Origin: Malachius bipustulatus
Taxonomy: Eukaryota; Arthropoda; Insecta; Coleoptera; Melyridae
Assembly (NCBI GenBank): GCA_910589415.1
Contig: OU342637.1
Coordinates: 40,206,162 to 40,270,161 of the forward strand
Length of the DNA stretch: 64,000 nt
Direction of reading: 5' to 3'
The stretch's first letter is position 1. Every line of letters starts with the position of its first letter. The notes under the pieces were generated by a model, which made no database searches, had not been told where the DNA came from, and saw nothing but the letters and a program-made list of their open reading frames with translations. Of the stretch, positions 12,001 to 21,035 are shown in pieces. The translations under genes and the position numbers were made by a program.

Positions 12001-15000
12001 CTTACGGCACCAGGCTTCGACATCGTCCTTGCAGTTCACCCAGTAGAACCTCTCTCGAACTTTCGCTAGTGTTTTGTTCACTCCGAAGTGAGCTCCTGAT
12101 GTACCTCCATGGATCACTTCGAGAATCTTCGGAACTTTACTCCTTGGAACCACCAGCTGCATGACGATCTTCTTTCCGTCGGCACTCTCCCAGGCTCTCT
12201 TCAGCAGACCATTTTCGATTTGCAGGGACTCCCATTGTGACCATAGAGCTTTATATTCTGGGCTACGTGGAGAAACCTCTGCCCACGTTGGTCTCGGTCC
12301 ATTCTCTTCTTTACGTTTTAAAATGTCTCCGATGTCCTCGTCTTTTTCTTGCTCTTTCCTGCATGCTTCTATCGTCCATCCTGTATCTGCATTGATCACG
12401 ATCCTTCGAACGCACTCTTCCTTCTGGCTATCCTCAATCCGCTCACAATGTGAGCATTTCACGCATGGCCTCCTTGATAGTGCATCAGCGTTCTGGTGTA
12501 ATCTGCCTGCACGATGTTTTATTTTGAAGTTGAACTGCTGTAGTCGTTCTATCCACCTAGCAGTCTGACCCTCTACGTTCTTCATCTTCATCAGCCAGGT
12601 GAGCGCGCCGTGATCTGTTCTGATCAGGAATTCCTTCCCATGCAGATAATTTTTAAAATGCTCTACCGATTTGATAATCGCGAGTAATTCTTTCCTGGTG
12701 GTACAGTAGTTCCTCTCAGGCTTTGTCAAGGTCTTGCTGTAGTACTCGATGACTCGCTCTTCTCCCTCTTGGACTTGCGATAAAACAGCACCTATCCCGA
12801 TATTACTTGCGTCAGTATCAAGTACGTACTTTCCTTCTCTTTGAGGATATGACAGGATCGGACTAGAAATCAAAGCCTTTTTCAGTCTTCGGAAAGCGTC
12901 TTCACACTTGGCATCCCAGATGAAAGGCGTCTTCAATTCGGTGAGCTTATGGAGCGGAGCTGCTACATCTGCAAATTTCTTGACAAATCTTCGGTAGTAT
13001 GTACAAAGACCCAGGAAACTTCGGACTTCGTGTCTGTCCTTAGGAGTCGGCCAATCACGAATCGATGCTACTTTGCTGTCGCTGGTCTGGATTCCTTCAG
13101 AAGTTACGGTATGTCCCAAAAACTCAACCTTCTTCTTAAATAGCGAACATTTTTCTGGATTCAGCTTCAGGTTGGCAGTTCTGAATCGATCGAAAATTTC
13201 CTGAAGGTTGTTAATGTGATCTTGAAAAGTGGAACCCATAACCATGACATCGTCCAGGTATACTAGGCATGTTTTCCAGGTCAGCCCTCGGAGTACCATC
13301 TCCATCAGTCTTTCAAAGGTGGCTGGCGCGTTGCAGAGACCAAATGGCATAACCTTAAAATTGTACAGACCCGTGCCAGTAGAAAACGCAGTTTTCTCTT
13401 TGTCATTTGGGTGCATGCCAACTTGCCAGTAACCGCTCTTCAGGTCCAAGGTTGAGAACCAGGCTGAGCCAGACAAGGTACATAAAATGTCGTCGATTCT
13501 TGGTAGCGGGTAGCTGTCCTTCTTCGTAACATCGTTCAACTTCCTATAGTCGACGCAAAACCTTGTTGTTCCATCCTTCTTAGTTACTAACACGACTGGC
13601 GATGACCACGGGCTGTTGGATTCCTCAATCACTCCGTCTTTCAGCATCTGGTCCAGCATGGTTGATACCTCTTCTTGTTTCGCAATCGGCAGTCTTCTTG
13701 GGGCTTGTCTTATTGGTTGGGTGTCGCCTGTATTTATTCGGTGTTGCACAATGTCCGTTCTGCCTAATTTCATGTTCCCTGTTGCGAAAACGTCTTGGTT
13801 CCTCTTCAAAAATTCTTTCGCCAACTTTGTCTCGTCTTTTGACAGTTCTTCAAAGTCAACTTCCGGCAGGACAATCTTCATTTTCTTTGTATCTGCCTTC
13901 TCCTTGCCCTCCATCTTCTCGCAACAGCTGATCTTCTTGACTGGTACGCAAATTCCAAGTACGTCACCTTCCTTGATCCTAGCGCTGCCAGAAAACACAT
14001 TTGCAACACGTACAGGAATCTCTCGGCTAGTGTTGACTAACGTCTTGGCTATTATCAGGTTCTTGTTACTATCTGGGGATGGCTCGACTAACCCAACGCA
14101 GCTTCCAAGATCTGCTTCCAGTCTGGCCGGAACTATCTGCTCGCTGAACCCTCGGATGGTGGTCGTTGAACTCGCAATGAGTCTCGTCATTACCTTCTGT
14201 GATTTTCTAGAGCTCAGTACCAAGTCTTCTTCACCCAATCTCAGGATACCTTGTTTCGGATCAATTCGCAGTCCATGCTGTTGAATGATGTCTAGTCCCA
14301 GGATAAATTCGTCTTCAATCTCGGCTACCACAACCGTATGACGCAGTTCCAGGGCTCCAAGCTGGATTCGGCCATCTACTTCGCCGATGATATCTGCGAT
14401 TTCACCTGTCGCTGTCTTCAACTGGACCCGCCTCGATGGATGCCGAATTACAGCAGGACTGACCATGTCCTTCCTTACCAATGAGATCGATGATCCGGTG
14501 TCGAGTACCATGGCAACAGATTTCCCATTTATCTGCCCTTCAACGGCTAGGCTGTCTACGTGGCGTTGGAGTGTTCGGATGGAAACGATCTTGGGGGCCT
14601 TGTTGTTGTCAGCCAGCATTCGCCCCTCCACACTGGCTGAAGTTAGTTTTCCTGCCGTCGACGAGGAGCTTCCCGTTCTCGAGAGACACTTCTCTCTCTG
14701 CTTCTGCTCCTGTCCCTGCCTGGTCTGCGTTCCAGGGATCCACCACGTCTCGGAGTCTCACTAACTTTACAGTCACGTATAAAATGTGAACTGGATCCAC
14801 AACGGTAGCACTGTTTCCTGTTTTCGTCCCTCCTTGGAGTCCAACCTCTTTTCCCATCATTCAACTGCTCAGAGATCTTATCCATCATCTTATTCAACTT
14901 TTCCAATATGGCAGTCACATTCTCTTCTTTATCTTCATTAATTGTCACTGCTCGTACCTTGGAGAAGTTCCTACCATTGGACGCCTTTATTGCTGCGTCT

Positions 15001-18000
15001 ATCTCAAGCGCTCTAACTAACGCTTCACTGGACTTTGTCAAATGTGACATGCGCAGGGTCTTCTGTATTTCAGTGTCTCGTATCCCGTTGACAAATGTTT
15101 GCGAGGCTAGTTGTTCCTTGAAGTTCTGCGGCGAGTCTGGGTAGGCTTGATGGACAATCCTGTTGACATCTGCTTCGAACTCTTGTAGCGACTCGTTCGG
15201 CTTCTGCACTCTGCTCATCAACTGATTTTGGAACACCTGCTCCATATGGCGATTGCCGAATCGAAGTTCTAATGCTGCACTCAATTGGTTGTAATTCGAG
15301 TGCAGTTCTACCGGCAGTGTTTGCAGCATGTCCACAGCTTGCCCTCGAAGAGCAAGAACCAGTGCCGTTGCCTTCTCTGTGTCGTTCCACCCGTTGGCCA
15401 TGCATGCAGCCTGAAACTGCATCTTGTACGCAGTCCAAGGAGTTGTTCCGTCGTACGCTGGTGGTTTCACTTTCGCGCCAAAACTGCTAGTCGGTACGGC
15501 ACACGGAGGATGCTTCACCTCAGAACTTTCGAGAGTTCTGAGTTTATTCTCGATCTCCTCTACCAGCAGTTTCGTTTTCCGTTCTACTCGATTTTCTACC
15601 AATTTCACTTCATCGCGAACACCACCGACTTCATCGCGAACACTGTCAATGTCTTGTTTCACTTTGTTTAGTTCACAAACATAATCGTCTCTTTGCTGCA
15701 GGATAACTTTTAGCAGCTGCTCCTCACTATCCTTCTGCTGTTGCATCAGCTTCTCTTCTGTGTCTTCAAGCTTCTTAATGATGTTCTTCTGCTCTTCCTG
15801 GCCGTCTTCAAGCTTCTTCATGATGTTCTTCTGCTCTTCCTGGCCGTCTTCAAGCTTCTTCATGATGTTCTTCTGCTCTTCCTGGCCGTTTTTGAGCAGT
15901 AACATCATATCCTCCAACATTTTCTCAGACATTTTGTCGCTTCCTATTTCCTTTCCACTTCTTAATCTACCCATTAACTAATTAATCTTCTTGCTGGAAT
16001 CCGTATCCCACTTCTGACACCAGTTGTTACGGGTCTCGCAATAAATAAATCACCACCAAAAAGTCTTACAAATTACTTTATTCACTAATCCAAATTATAA
16101 CCTCTAATTATTATTCTTCTAAATAATCAAAACACAAACAGCTGACTACAACACTACTACTTGCACCTTGCACTTGTCTATTCTTTCTATCTGTCACTAC
16201 TGGCTCCCTTACTTCACACTTCACTTCTGCTCTGTCTATACTTCAGTCTTCACTGTTTCACGTTCCGAACTAATCTGAACTACGCAACCGCGAGGCTACT
16301 CTTATATAGTCCTCCGACACATCAGTAGTCACGTTCTACTCCGTTCTAGCAGGTACATTCTCGAACGTCGCACCGGCGCACCAGCCGTCGATTCATGGAT
16401 TCTGGAAATGTCAGATTGTTCGGCGTGCCCACTCCAGAAATCCATAGAACTAACGTCTGTCTGTCGATGTGTCACATGACATGTGACTGGAACTGTCGCG
16501 AACATGTCATTGACTAATCCAGTATAAAGAATGTAAACAAACAAGCAAATGGTGCACTAGAATGTTACAAGAAGTAATTACTAGAATTTCTCCAGAGCGG
16601 TGTTCGTTATAATATGAAGACGTATTTTAGTAGGCTTTCATTCCTGACATTGAATCTTTAAAACTGATGTGATCGATCTTTCATTTCACAGTTTTACAGA
16701 TTCAATCTCAGACATGAAATTTTTTTCAAAGCCTGCCTACATTGCGTTCTTGTTTGCTGACACCATAGATTGTCAACTTAATAAGTGGAGGTAATAAGTA
16801 TTAATAATTATCCACGCACTTGAAATTTTTTTATATTTTATATCAGCGATATTACGATCAGCGATTACGATATATATTTATATCGTTTTTATATCAGCCA
16901 TAATATCATAACATTAATACTTTATGTATTTTTAGATTCCGCAGATAGCATCAAGCTGGCTCTGCTATTTGCACTCATCCCAGTGAAGAGCACAAAGATA
17001 AAAACTAACAAGCTATCTTGGAAACCTAGCAGCACCGAGGCTCGTCAAGGCTTGGTTTTACATATTCGGGTAATGTTGTAATAGTACTCTCTCATTACTT
17101 TATTTTAATACAAGGCATTCATTATTTGAAAAGGGACCACTCTCAATACCTCATAAACAAAAAGAAACTTAAAAAGTCGGGAGGATGTCAATTTCTGTCA
17201 ATTTTTGTAAAGTAAGGGTGTCCTGAGTATTATAATATTTCTTACTACTAAAAATAAACTAATGGATGCACAGATATGAAAAAAAATTTTTTTTCAAAAA
17301 CAAAAAGTATAAAAAGTTTCCTATACCACATACCAGTAGACGAAAACTTACAATAATTACTGTAAATCATTTTTCTATATCGTGCGCCATTTTCAAGGTA
17401 AGGTATTATTATTTACTCGGAAATTCCCTTTAATTATCATCTACCACATTTTGTGGTAGATGGTGCTGGCAGTCAGGTTTACACAGTGACAATTTTGAAT
17501 GAGTGAAAAAAAGTCCCTCTCGCAATAATAATAATTGAGGTTTCTCCCGATTTTTCAAATTTTACTTTTTTTCTGTCTAGCTACTTTATTTTTTTTACCT
17601 GTATAAATATACAGGGTCAAAAATATGCAGTCATTTGTTTTGGCGTCTACTCCATCTTTCTAAAATATTTTTAGATCTCTGGTGCTTCCGGTTATACTGG
17701 AAATTTTAATTTTTAATTATGTATCCTATTATGCGGTTGAACTGTTTATACAGGGTAATGAAAACGAACATAGTTTTCATTACTCTGTATAAACAATTCA
17801 ACTATACAGTAGGATAGCAGATGAAAAATTAAAATATAAGGACATGTAAGGCGCTTCCTGATACATATCTTGATCCGTTTTCGTTGTAAATGGCTCAAGA
17901 TGGTAGCCATTTCCGGTACAACCGAAAGTGCCATGCAGGAATCTAAAAATATTTTTGAAAGATTGAGCACACGTCAAAACAAATGACTGCACATTTTTAG

Positions 18001-18492
18001 AATCAAATTCCAATACGTTTTCGGGATAAGTCTAATGGGTACCCTTTCGTGTATGACCCTGTATGTATATAGTTCAGCTGAAAACAGATTTAGGTAGTAA
18101 CATCAGCATGATCTTTTTTATTTCTAAATCTTACTTTCTGAATTATTTTTCAGGATCCTGCTGATATACAGTCAGGTGTTGAAGAACGGATTAATGAGAA
18201 ATACAAAAAGGGGTTAACACTACAACCTTTTATAATAATCGTAGGTCATACAATAGGCGAAATAAACAATTGTTATCTAAGGATTGATAATGTAATGTAT
18301 GAGATGGCTTCATTTTTGAAAGCATTGGACATATGTTTGAAGACATTTATTGCCCTGGATATAAGGTACCCAATTGAAGCAGAACATATATGCTTTCTTC
18401 TGCAGTGGGGACTCTTTGGCATATTTCTCAAGAGCGACACGAAACTTCCAGTAGTGAGTGACATTCTAAAAAAAATATCATTAATGAAATAA
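73..18492 (+). CDS. Six-exon gene of unknown function, 5' end outside window, exon 4 split by a transposon
   Basis: Exons are 73-401, 464-720, 899-1095, 7350-7381 plus 10183-10310 (one exon split by an element), 16936-17069 and 18154-18492. All introns are GT-AG and the phases agree (2, 1, 0, 1, 0), giving about 471 codons without an internal stop once the exon 4 insertion is removed. The first exon has an acceptor AG at 71-72 and an open frame before the ATG at 94, so more exons may lie upstream. The protein starts with a Ser/Thr-rich stretch and a basic patch. It ends in a block with QPFIIIVG, a tyrosine-rich middle and a region around FLLQWG. I recognise this C-terminal block only as a repeated, uncharacterised family in insect genomes, often beside KDZ-like transposases such as the one just downstream. 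It may therefore be an accessory gene of a large element rather than a host gene. Function is unknown. Confidence 0.65.
1505..2092 (+). pseudogene. Mariner transposase remnant
   Basis: Short readable pieces in shifting frames match the mariner/Tc3 transposase pattern. A WYQQ...AAHFSRQVRQLL stretch stands where WFQQDGAPAH is expected, and RWIGRDG, PRSPDLT and LDFFYWG follow around 1800-1880. The second catalytic aspartate has been lost (QQN in place of QQD). Stops and frameshifts are numerous, so the copy cannot encode an active enzyme. Boundaries are approximate. Confidence 0.6.
2134..2370. mobile_element. 237-bp MITE with TTA duplication
   Basis: Near-perfect inverted arms of about 55 bp start GAGCCGGTTGTTCGTACG and end with its complement. 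TTA flanks both sides (2131-2133 and 2371-2373). A 3-bp TWA target is typical of PIF/Harbinger, so this is probably a Harbinger-type MITE, here inside a mariner remnant. Confidence 0.7.
2671..3345. repeat. Left terminal inverted repeat of the 2671-6852 element
   Basis: This arm is the near-perfect reverse complement of about 6175-6852. It includes the block GGTAGGGATTCATTGATTG near its inner end. The two arms differ by only scattered bases, for example around 2870 and 6650. Confidence 0.85.
4393..4646. repeat. 254-bp imperfect palindrome rich in CACGTG-like sites
   Basis: The arms start TACTCTCTTGAAAAA and return as TTTTTCAACAGAGTA. The inner part is a run of short direct and inverted units (ACAATCACATC, ATCACGTGAT, TTCTCACGTGA, TTTTCTCATGT). 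It interrupts a region just upstream of the acidic exon and may be a small foldback element. No target duplication was found. Confidence 0.6.
4725..4813 (+). CDS. Possible terminal exon with acidic tail
   Basis: A TTTCAG acceptor at 4719-4724 opens 29 codons rich in Asp, Glu and Ser, ending EDDV and a stop. A long poly-A tract follows at about 4865. Acidic tails occur in many transposase-associated proteins, but nothing here identifies the family. Confidence 0.3.
6175..6852. repeat. Right terminal inverted repeat of the 2671-6852 element
   Basis: It mirrors 2671-3345. The transposase stop at 6079-6081 lies about 90 bp before it. Confidence 0.85.
6855..7349. other. Intron sequence, no feature seen
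   Basis: AT-rich remainder of intron 3 of the surrounding gene, ending at the TTTTTACAG acceptor of exon 4. No coding or repeat signal was recognised. Confidence 0.5.
8063..8329 (-). mobile_element. tRNA-derived SINE with 13-bp target duplication
   Basis: The same 13 bases, ACCGTGACTAATT, lie at 8050-8062 and 8330-8342. Read on the minus strand, the element starts with a tRNA-like head (8326 down to about 8258), continues through an unrelated body and ends in an A-run (the T-run at 8063-8076). This is the textbook layout of a LINE-mobilised SINE. The partner LINE is not identified. Confidence 0.85.
8271..8323 (-). promoter_or_regulatory. Internal RNA polymerase III promoter of the SINE (A and B boxes)
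   Basis: On the minus strand the A box TGGCCTAGTGG lies at 8323-8313 and the B box GGTTCGAAAC at 8280-8271. The spacing is right for a tRNA. The anticodon arm is degenerate, so I read this as a SINE head and not a working tRNA gene. Confidence 0.75.
8634..8678 (-). ncRNA. Mirror copy of the hammerhead-like motif
   Basis: Exact reverse complement of 8710-8754 in the other arm of the palindrome. All core bases are kept, so a transcript of either strand carries one motif in sense orientation. Confidence 0.55.
8710..8754 (+). ncRNA. Hammerhead ribozyme-like motif, type I
   Basis: In order: stem I strand ACGT (8710-8713), core CTGAAGA (8714-8720, fits CUGANGA), stem II GCTAC/GTAGC with a 7-base loop (8722-8738), GAAA (8739-8742), a two-base-pair stem III with loop ACGT, GTA as cleavage triplet (8748-8750), and the stem I return ACGT (8751-8754). 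Very short stem III is known from hammerheads of Penelope-like elements. Activity is inferred from the fold only. Confidence 0.6.
8956..9393 (+). CDS. CXC (tesmin/TSO1-like) Cys-rich C-terminal protein fragment
   Basis: The frame is open from just after a TGA (8953-8955) for 145 residues. It reads AAQQHSFR, then WLGN and WGWK, then a Cys-rich module from about residue 50 (CACTKDCGAACGCRKAGLKC and CKNCSGQSC), then an acidic stretch and a basic end. This order matches the tail of a repeated uncharacterised protein family that I recognise from insect genomes. The large N-terminal part of that family is missing, so this copy is a fragment. Cys-rich CXC modules bind zinc and often DNA. A link with mobility of the enclosing element is inference. 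Confidence 0.6.
   Translation, partial: AAQQHSFRTCYQIQAWLGNILEAETWGWKRHKCGLEPVLSTKDPIPSSHLKVISCACTKDCGAACGCRKAGLKCSAVCKNCSGQSCLNVAEITDDSSDDEDMYLLPTVPLPRYYSRAKNSDKIYCGIVNKENEEEPGPSKRARKK
10441..11027 (-). repeat. 3' LTR of the 10441-16611 Gypsy element
   Basis: Starts TGTTACGGG and ends CGTTATA on the plus strand. On the element strand it holds TATATAAG (10724-10717) and AATAAA (10498-10493). Matches 16025-16611 throughout. Confidence 0.93.
11028..11040 (-). promoter_or_regulatory. Polypurine tract
   Basis: The element strand reads AGAAAGGGGGCAG directly before the 3' LTR, the usual plus-strand primer for Gypsy elements. Confidence 0.8.
11068..14631 (-). CDS. Gypsy pol polyprotein: protease, reverse transcriptase, RNase H, integrase
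   Basis: 1187 residues without a break. The retropepsin motif LDTGSS is near residue 44, RT motifs surround YLDD near 457, and RNase H is signalled by DTDAS and by DALSRR. The integrase has an HHCC zinc domain (about 835-880) and a DDE core with D in IDVAGPF, D in HSDQG and E in MVERF (about 905-1003). All catalytic residues seem to be present. There is no env and no chromodomain that I can see. The intact frame and identical LTRs make this copy a good candidate for an active element. Confidence 0.93.
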   Translation of the reverse strand: MEGRMLADNNKAPKIVSIRTLQRHVDSLAVEGQINGKSVAMVLDTGSSISLVRKDMVSPAVIRHPSRRVQLKTATGEIADIIGEVDGRIQLGALELRHTVVVAEIEDEFILGLDIIQQHGLRIDPKQGILRLGEEDLVLSSRKSQKVMTRLIASSTTTIRGFSEQIVPARLEADLGSCVGLVEPSPDSNKNLIIAKTLVNTSREIPVRVANVFSGSARIKEGDVLGICVPVKKISCCEKMEGKEKADTKKMKIVLPEVDFEELSKDETKLAKEFLKRNQDVFATGNMKLGRTDIVQHRINTGDTQPIRQAPRRLPIAKQEEVSTMLDQMLKDGVIEESNSPWSSPVVLVTKKDGTTRFCVDYRKLNDVTKKDSYPLPRIDDILCTLSGSAWFSTLDLKSGYWQVGMHPNDKEKTAFSTGTGLYNFKVMPFGLCNAPATFERLMEMVLRGLTWKTCLVYLDDVMVMGSTFQDHINNLQEIFDRFRTANLKLNPEKCSLFKKKVEFLGHTVTSEGIQTSDSKVASIRDWPTPKDRHEVRSFLGLCTYYRRFVKKFADVAAPLHKLTELKTPFIWDAKCEDAFRRLKKALISSPILSYPQREGKYVLDTDASNIGIGAVLSQVQEGEERVIEYYSKTLTKPERNYCTTRKELLAIIKSVEHFKNYLHGKEFLIRTDHGALTWLMKMKNVEGQTARWIERLQQFNFKIKHRAGRLHQNADALSRRPCVKCSHCERIEDSQKEECVRRIVINADTGWTIEACRKEQEKDEDIGDILKRKEENGPRPTWAEVSPRSPEYKALWSQWESLQIENGLLKRAWESADGKKIVMQLVVPRSKVPKILEVIHGGTSGAHFGVNKTLAKVRERFYWVNCKDDVEAWCRKCEKCAASKGPSRRLTGAMKQYNVGAPFERIAIDVAGPFPISDSGNRFILVAMDYFSKWPEAYAIPNQEAATVARVLVDNFISRFGVPLELHSDQGRNFESQVFAEMCKLLGINKTRTTPLHPQSDGMVERFNRTMEEHLSKVVSNNQRDWDQYLPLLLMSYRAAIHETTGQTPAKVVFGKEIRLPCDLVYGSPSSLPSEIRNYIDELRNSMAEVHSLVRRKIKLASDRMKARYDLKANSGGFTEGDKVWFYNPTRKKGLSPKFMPSWEGPYTIIKRINDVVYRIQRSGAPKCKMKVVHLNRLAPYCGDSE
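14643..15974 (-). CDS. Gypsy gag polyprotein
   Basis: 443 residues forming the structural protein of the retrotransposon particle. The N-terminus (about 30-80) has three direct repeats of a 14-residue unit around GQEEQKNIMKKLED and is predicted to be coiled coil. A retrotrans_gag-like capsid region follows at about 170-320 (WTAYKMQF, ALVLAL, ESLQEFE). The nucleocapsid has a CX2CX4HX4C zinc knuckle near 389-402 and an Arg/Ser-rich tail. The pol frame starts just 12 bases after the gag stop and lies in a different frame. Expression of pol therefore needs frameshifting or re-initiation, which the sequence does not settle. Confidence 0.92.
   Translation of the reverse strand: MGRLRSGKEIGSDKMSEKMLEDMMLLLKNGQEEQKNIMKKLEDGQEEQKNIMKKLEDGQEEQKNIIKKLEDTEEKLMQQQKDSEEQLLKVILQQRDDYVCELNKVKQDIDSVRDEVGGVRDEVKLVENRVERKTKLLVEEIENKLRTLESSEVKHPPCAVPTSSFGAKVKPPAYDGTTPWTAYKMQFQAACMANGWNDTEKATALVLALRGQAVDMLQTLPVELHSNYNQLSAALELRFGNRHMEQVFQNQLMSRVQKPNESLQEFEADVNRIVHQAYPDSPQNFKEQLASQTFVNGIRDTEIQKTLRMSHLTKSSEALVRALEIDAAIKASNGRNFSKVRAVTINEDKEENVTAILEKLNKMMDKISEQLNDGKRGWTPRRDENRKQCYRCGSSSHFIRDCKVSETPRRGGSLERRPGRDRSRSRERSVSREREAPRRRQEN
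16003..16022 (-). promoter_or_regulatory. Primer-binding site, tRNA-Leu type
   Basis: Two bases inside the 5' LTR the element strand reads TGGTGTCAGAAGTGGGATAC. This is complementary to the 3' end typical of tRNA-Leu (CCCACTTCTGACA plus CCA). The tRNA assignment is from memory. Confidence 0.65.
16025..16611 (-). repeat. 5' LTR of the 10441-16611 Gypsy element
   Basis: Same 587 bases as 10441-11027. As the element is on the minus strand, this copy drives transcription. Confidence 0.93.
16301..16308 (-). promoter_or_regulatory. TATA box in the 5' LTR
   Basis: TATATAAG on the minus strand, the likely core promoter of the retrotransposon RNA. Confidence 0.55.
16616..16935. other. Intron sequence
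   Basis: Rest of intron 4 of the surrounding gene up to the TTTTTAG acceptor. It contains short AT-rich repeats of the type TATATCAGC. No gene was seen. Confidence 0.5.
17070..17611. other. Intron sequence
   Basis: Intron 5 of the surrounding gene before the MITE at 17612. No coding signal. A short inverted pair, ATCTACCACA and TGTGGTAGAT, meets at about 17440-17461. Confidence 0.5.
17612..18061. mobile_element. 450-bp foldback MITE, CAGGGTCA ends
   Basis: CAGGGTCA at the left and TGACCCTG at the right, with TA at 17610-17611 and 18062-18063. Inner arms share GCAGTCATTTGTTTTG, and the right arm has about 50 extra bases. The TA target suggests Tc1/mariner mobilisation. Confidence 0.7.
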
Positions 18493-18639
18493 TTCCTTGT
18501 ATTAGGTGTTGGTGTTTGGTATGTACCTGCATAATATGTGTATGTAAAGTTGAATTGCATGGTAACCTCCAAAATTACTGTAACTTTTTGTTGAAAAGAT
18601 AATTAAGTAAACAATTTGCATCATAACTAGTTCTACACA

Positions 18640-19892
18640 ATGCTTTGTGGAATTTGTAAGAAAAATTTTCAAAATTTAAAAATGTTTTTTCTCCATTTAA
18701 AAATGCAACACCCTCTAGAAATCAGTTACCCTTGTAACTGTGGAAGAGATTTTACTTGTATCGGTAAATTCAAAAAGCATATTTTACTCGCACATGATGC
18801 TGATCAAACTTTGGCAAACGATTCTTTTTCAAGACATACCTCTCAGTTTAATGTGCATGAAAATCCTGGTGCTTATATTGAAGATATCTTTGATAACAGT
18901 GGTGAGTTGCATGACAGTGAAAGCCTACCCTCAGAGTTATCAGAGGAATTGTCTTATGTGCAGTATGAGTTGAAGTTTGTTTCAAAACTATACAACAATC
19001 CCTCGGTTACAAGAAAATTATTGCAGACCGTGATTGAAGATTCTTCAGACCTGATATTAGAAATACTTTCACATTTAAAAGAAAAACTTTTAAAAAATTT
19101 ACCAACAGACTATCACAACAAAGTTGAAAAGTTTTTCAGTATTAAACCTTTTGGTGATTTGGATTCAGAATACTTAAGATTTAAATATTTGAAAAATTCA
19201 GAATTTTATATTCCCCCTGAGAAAATTGTAATTGGTGGAATGGAAACTGCTGTTAAAAATAAAGATGGCTCTATCAAAGTTGGTTTTAAAGAATGTGAAG
19301 GGCAATTAATACCTCTTGAAAAAATGCTAAAAAAATTTTTTGAATTGCCAAATGTTTTTGAAACCATGAAAAATTTTATGGAAGTTGAAGTCGCAAAGTC
19401 ATCAAATGAATTAACTTCTTTATTCTGCGGGTCAATTTGGCATTCAATAATAAAACAATATCAAAGCAAAATAGTATTTCCAATGTTTTTGTATTATGAT
19501 GATTTTGAGTCTGGAAACCCTTTAGGATCCAAGGCAGGAATTTATAAAATTGGAGCAATGTATTTTTCGTTGCCTGGTATTCCTCCATCATTTTCTTCTT
19601 CACTAGAAAATATTTTTCTGGCTCAATTTATACATATAGCTCAGATAGGTCGACTTTTGGAAATAAATCATGTTTTAAAAAACTTATCGATAATTTAAAT
19701 AACTTGTCACATATTGGAGTTGATATAACTGTTGCAAATAAAACTTACAAAATTCATTTTGTTGTAGTTGGAATATTGGGTGATAATTTAGGGTTGAATG
19801 GTTTATTGGGTTTCAGTGAATCATTTTCATCAAATAATTTTTGTCGTATATGTAGAATATCTAAATTCTGCGTATTCAGCGTTTGTGCGTAA
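18640..19892 (+). pseudogene. KDZ-like transposase, N-terminal part
   Basis: The protein begins with two C2H2-like zinc fingers (C..C near 3-6 with H..H after, then CNCGRDF with HILLAH). A long linker follows, then YYDDFESGNPLGSKAG and IYKIGAMYFSLPG near residue 285-320. These are hallmark strings of a transposase group I associate with KDZ (Zisupton/Dileera-type) elements. The frame breaks near 19690, and the next conserved block (DNLGLNGLLGF, SFSSNNFCRIC) runs in another frame to 19892. The C-terminal part lies at 33488-34133. The assignment to KDZ is from memory of the motifs. The preceding gene may belong to the same mobile unit. Confidence 0.55.
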
Positions 19893-20489
19893 CTCATTTT
19901 AAAATCAGTTAGAATTGAATCTGCATGAAATGAAATCTTTAACACTATTTGACGTGTACTTAATTAAGTTATTGTTTTGTTTCCTGCTCAATTTACTGTC
20001 ATAGGTCAGCCATCTTGTTAAAATTTACTTGAAATTTAGAAAGTTCCTGCGACGCATCACCTATTAGAAGGACGTTTATCTCGACAACGGTTCGCTCTAT
20101 CGAAATAAATAAGGATACATTTTTTATGCAAAAAATATCAAATAAAAAGAAAATTAACCTTAAAAAACTGTAAAATTATTATTTTTATTGTTTTCTTTCA
20201 AGTGAATGAGGGGGTTATGCCATCGCGAGGTCTATGTATGTGCTACCAAAGATTATGAAACACTATTCTAAACAGTCCCAAATAATACAAAATAAAACCA
20301 AAAATTATCAAAATTGGTCAAGAAATAAAAAAGTTATTGCAAAAAATTGATTTTCAACCCTCAACTTCAACAGCTAATATCTTTGTAGGGGTGTCTCTGA
20401 GGAAATAATTTTACAGCTATTTTTTAATTTATTTTTACGAAATTTACCCAAATCCGGGAGATTGCCCACATATTATGGGACACCCTGTA
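19893..20489. other. Non-coding, with a lone MITE end
   Basis: It ends in ATGGGACACCCTG plus TA (20488-20489), the right-hand end of a CAGGGTGTCCC-type MITE. I did not find the matching left end, so the copy seems truncated. Nothing else was recognised. Confidence 0.45.
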
Positions 20490-20491
20490 TA

Positions 20492-21031
20492 CATCCGCGT
20501 CTCCTACAGTTTCACTATGGCACCTATATAGGGGTGGAGAACATACCTATAGTAACACCAGGAACGTATTCATTTGCTTTGCAAATGAAAGGGAAAGGAA
20601 AAAAACGGCTTTAAAAATCGATTTGGAGAGTGCGATGAGAATACGGTCCTGTCAGAAGCGCGGATTAAATACCTCGAGTCTCGGAAATAACCACTTCACG
20701 ATAATGCCAAGCGCTTCGAAGCGTACAGAGACGTACCGGCAGAATATCCGCTTTCACATATCGTGTCCAGTCCACAGGGATTGATGCAATGATTTTTGGA
20801 ATATAAATGCAAAATAAATGCAAAATAAAAATCGTGCTACTGTTAATCTCGAAGATTTTCCTTGCCCTGAAAATGAAGGAAAAAATAGCAAATCGACCGT
20901 AGTGTCAAGAAGGCCTTAGTTGTGACCTTAATATTAGTTTGCAATGGCTGTTTTTAGCTTCTTACCCACCCAGCACCCCTATTTCGCTCCGCGATCTCGA
21001 AAAAATTGATGGAACTTAGGAGACGCGGATG
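20492..21031. mobile_element. 540-bp element with CATCCGCGTCTCCTA ends
   Basis: Short (15-bp) inverted ends CATCCGCGTCTCCTA and TAGGAGACGCGGATG, flanked by TA. It contains no coding capacity. It stands exactly between a MITE right end and the next MITE left end, so three elements share TA targets in a row. Confidence 0.6.
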
Positions 21032-21035
21032 TATA

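Larger units (their letters stand above)
10441..16611 (-). mobile_element. Complete Gypsy (Ty3) LTR retrotransposon, apparently intact
   Basis: Two 587-bp LTRs, a 4-bp ATAT duplication (10437-10440 and 16612-16615), a primer-binding site, a polypurine tract and open gag and pol genes are all present. The LTRs look identical base for base, which points to a recent insertion. There is no envelope gene. It sits in intron 4 of the surrounding gene, antisense to it. Confidence 0.93.

Noticed and set aside
12161..14284. Long plus-strand frames opposite the Gypsy pol gene
   Set aside because: They are antisense shadows of a well-conserved pol frame with all catalytic motifs on the minus strand.
15760..15981. 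Plus-strand frame with CSSWPSSSFFMMF repeats
   Set aside because: It is the antisense reading of the repeated coiled-coil segment of gag.
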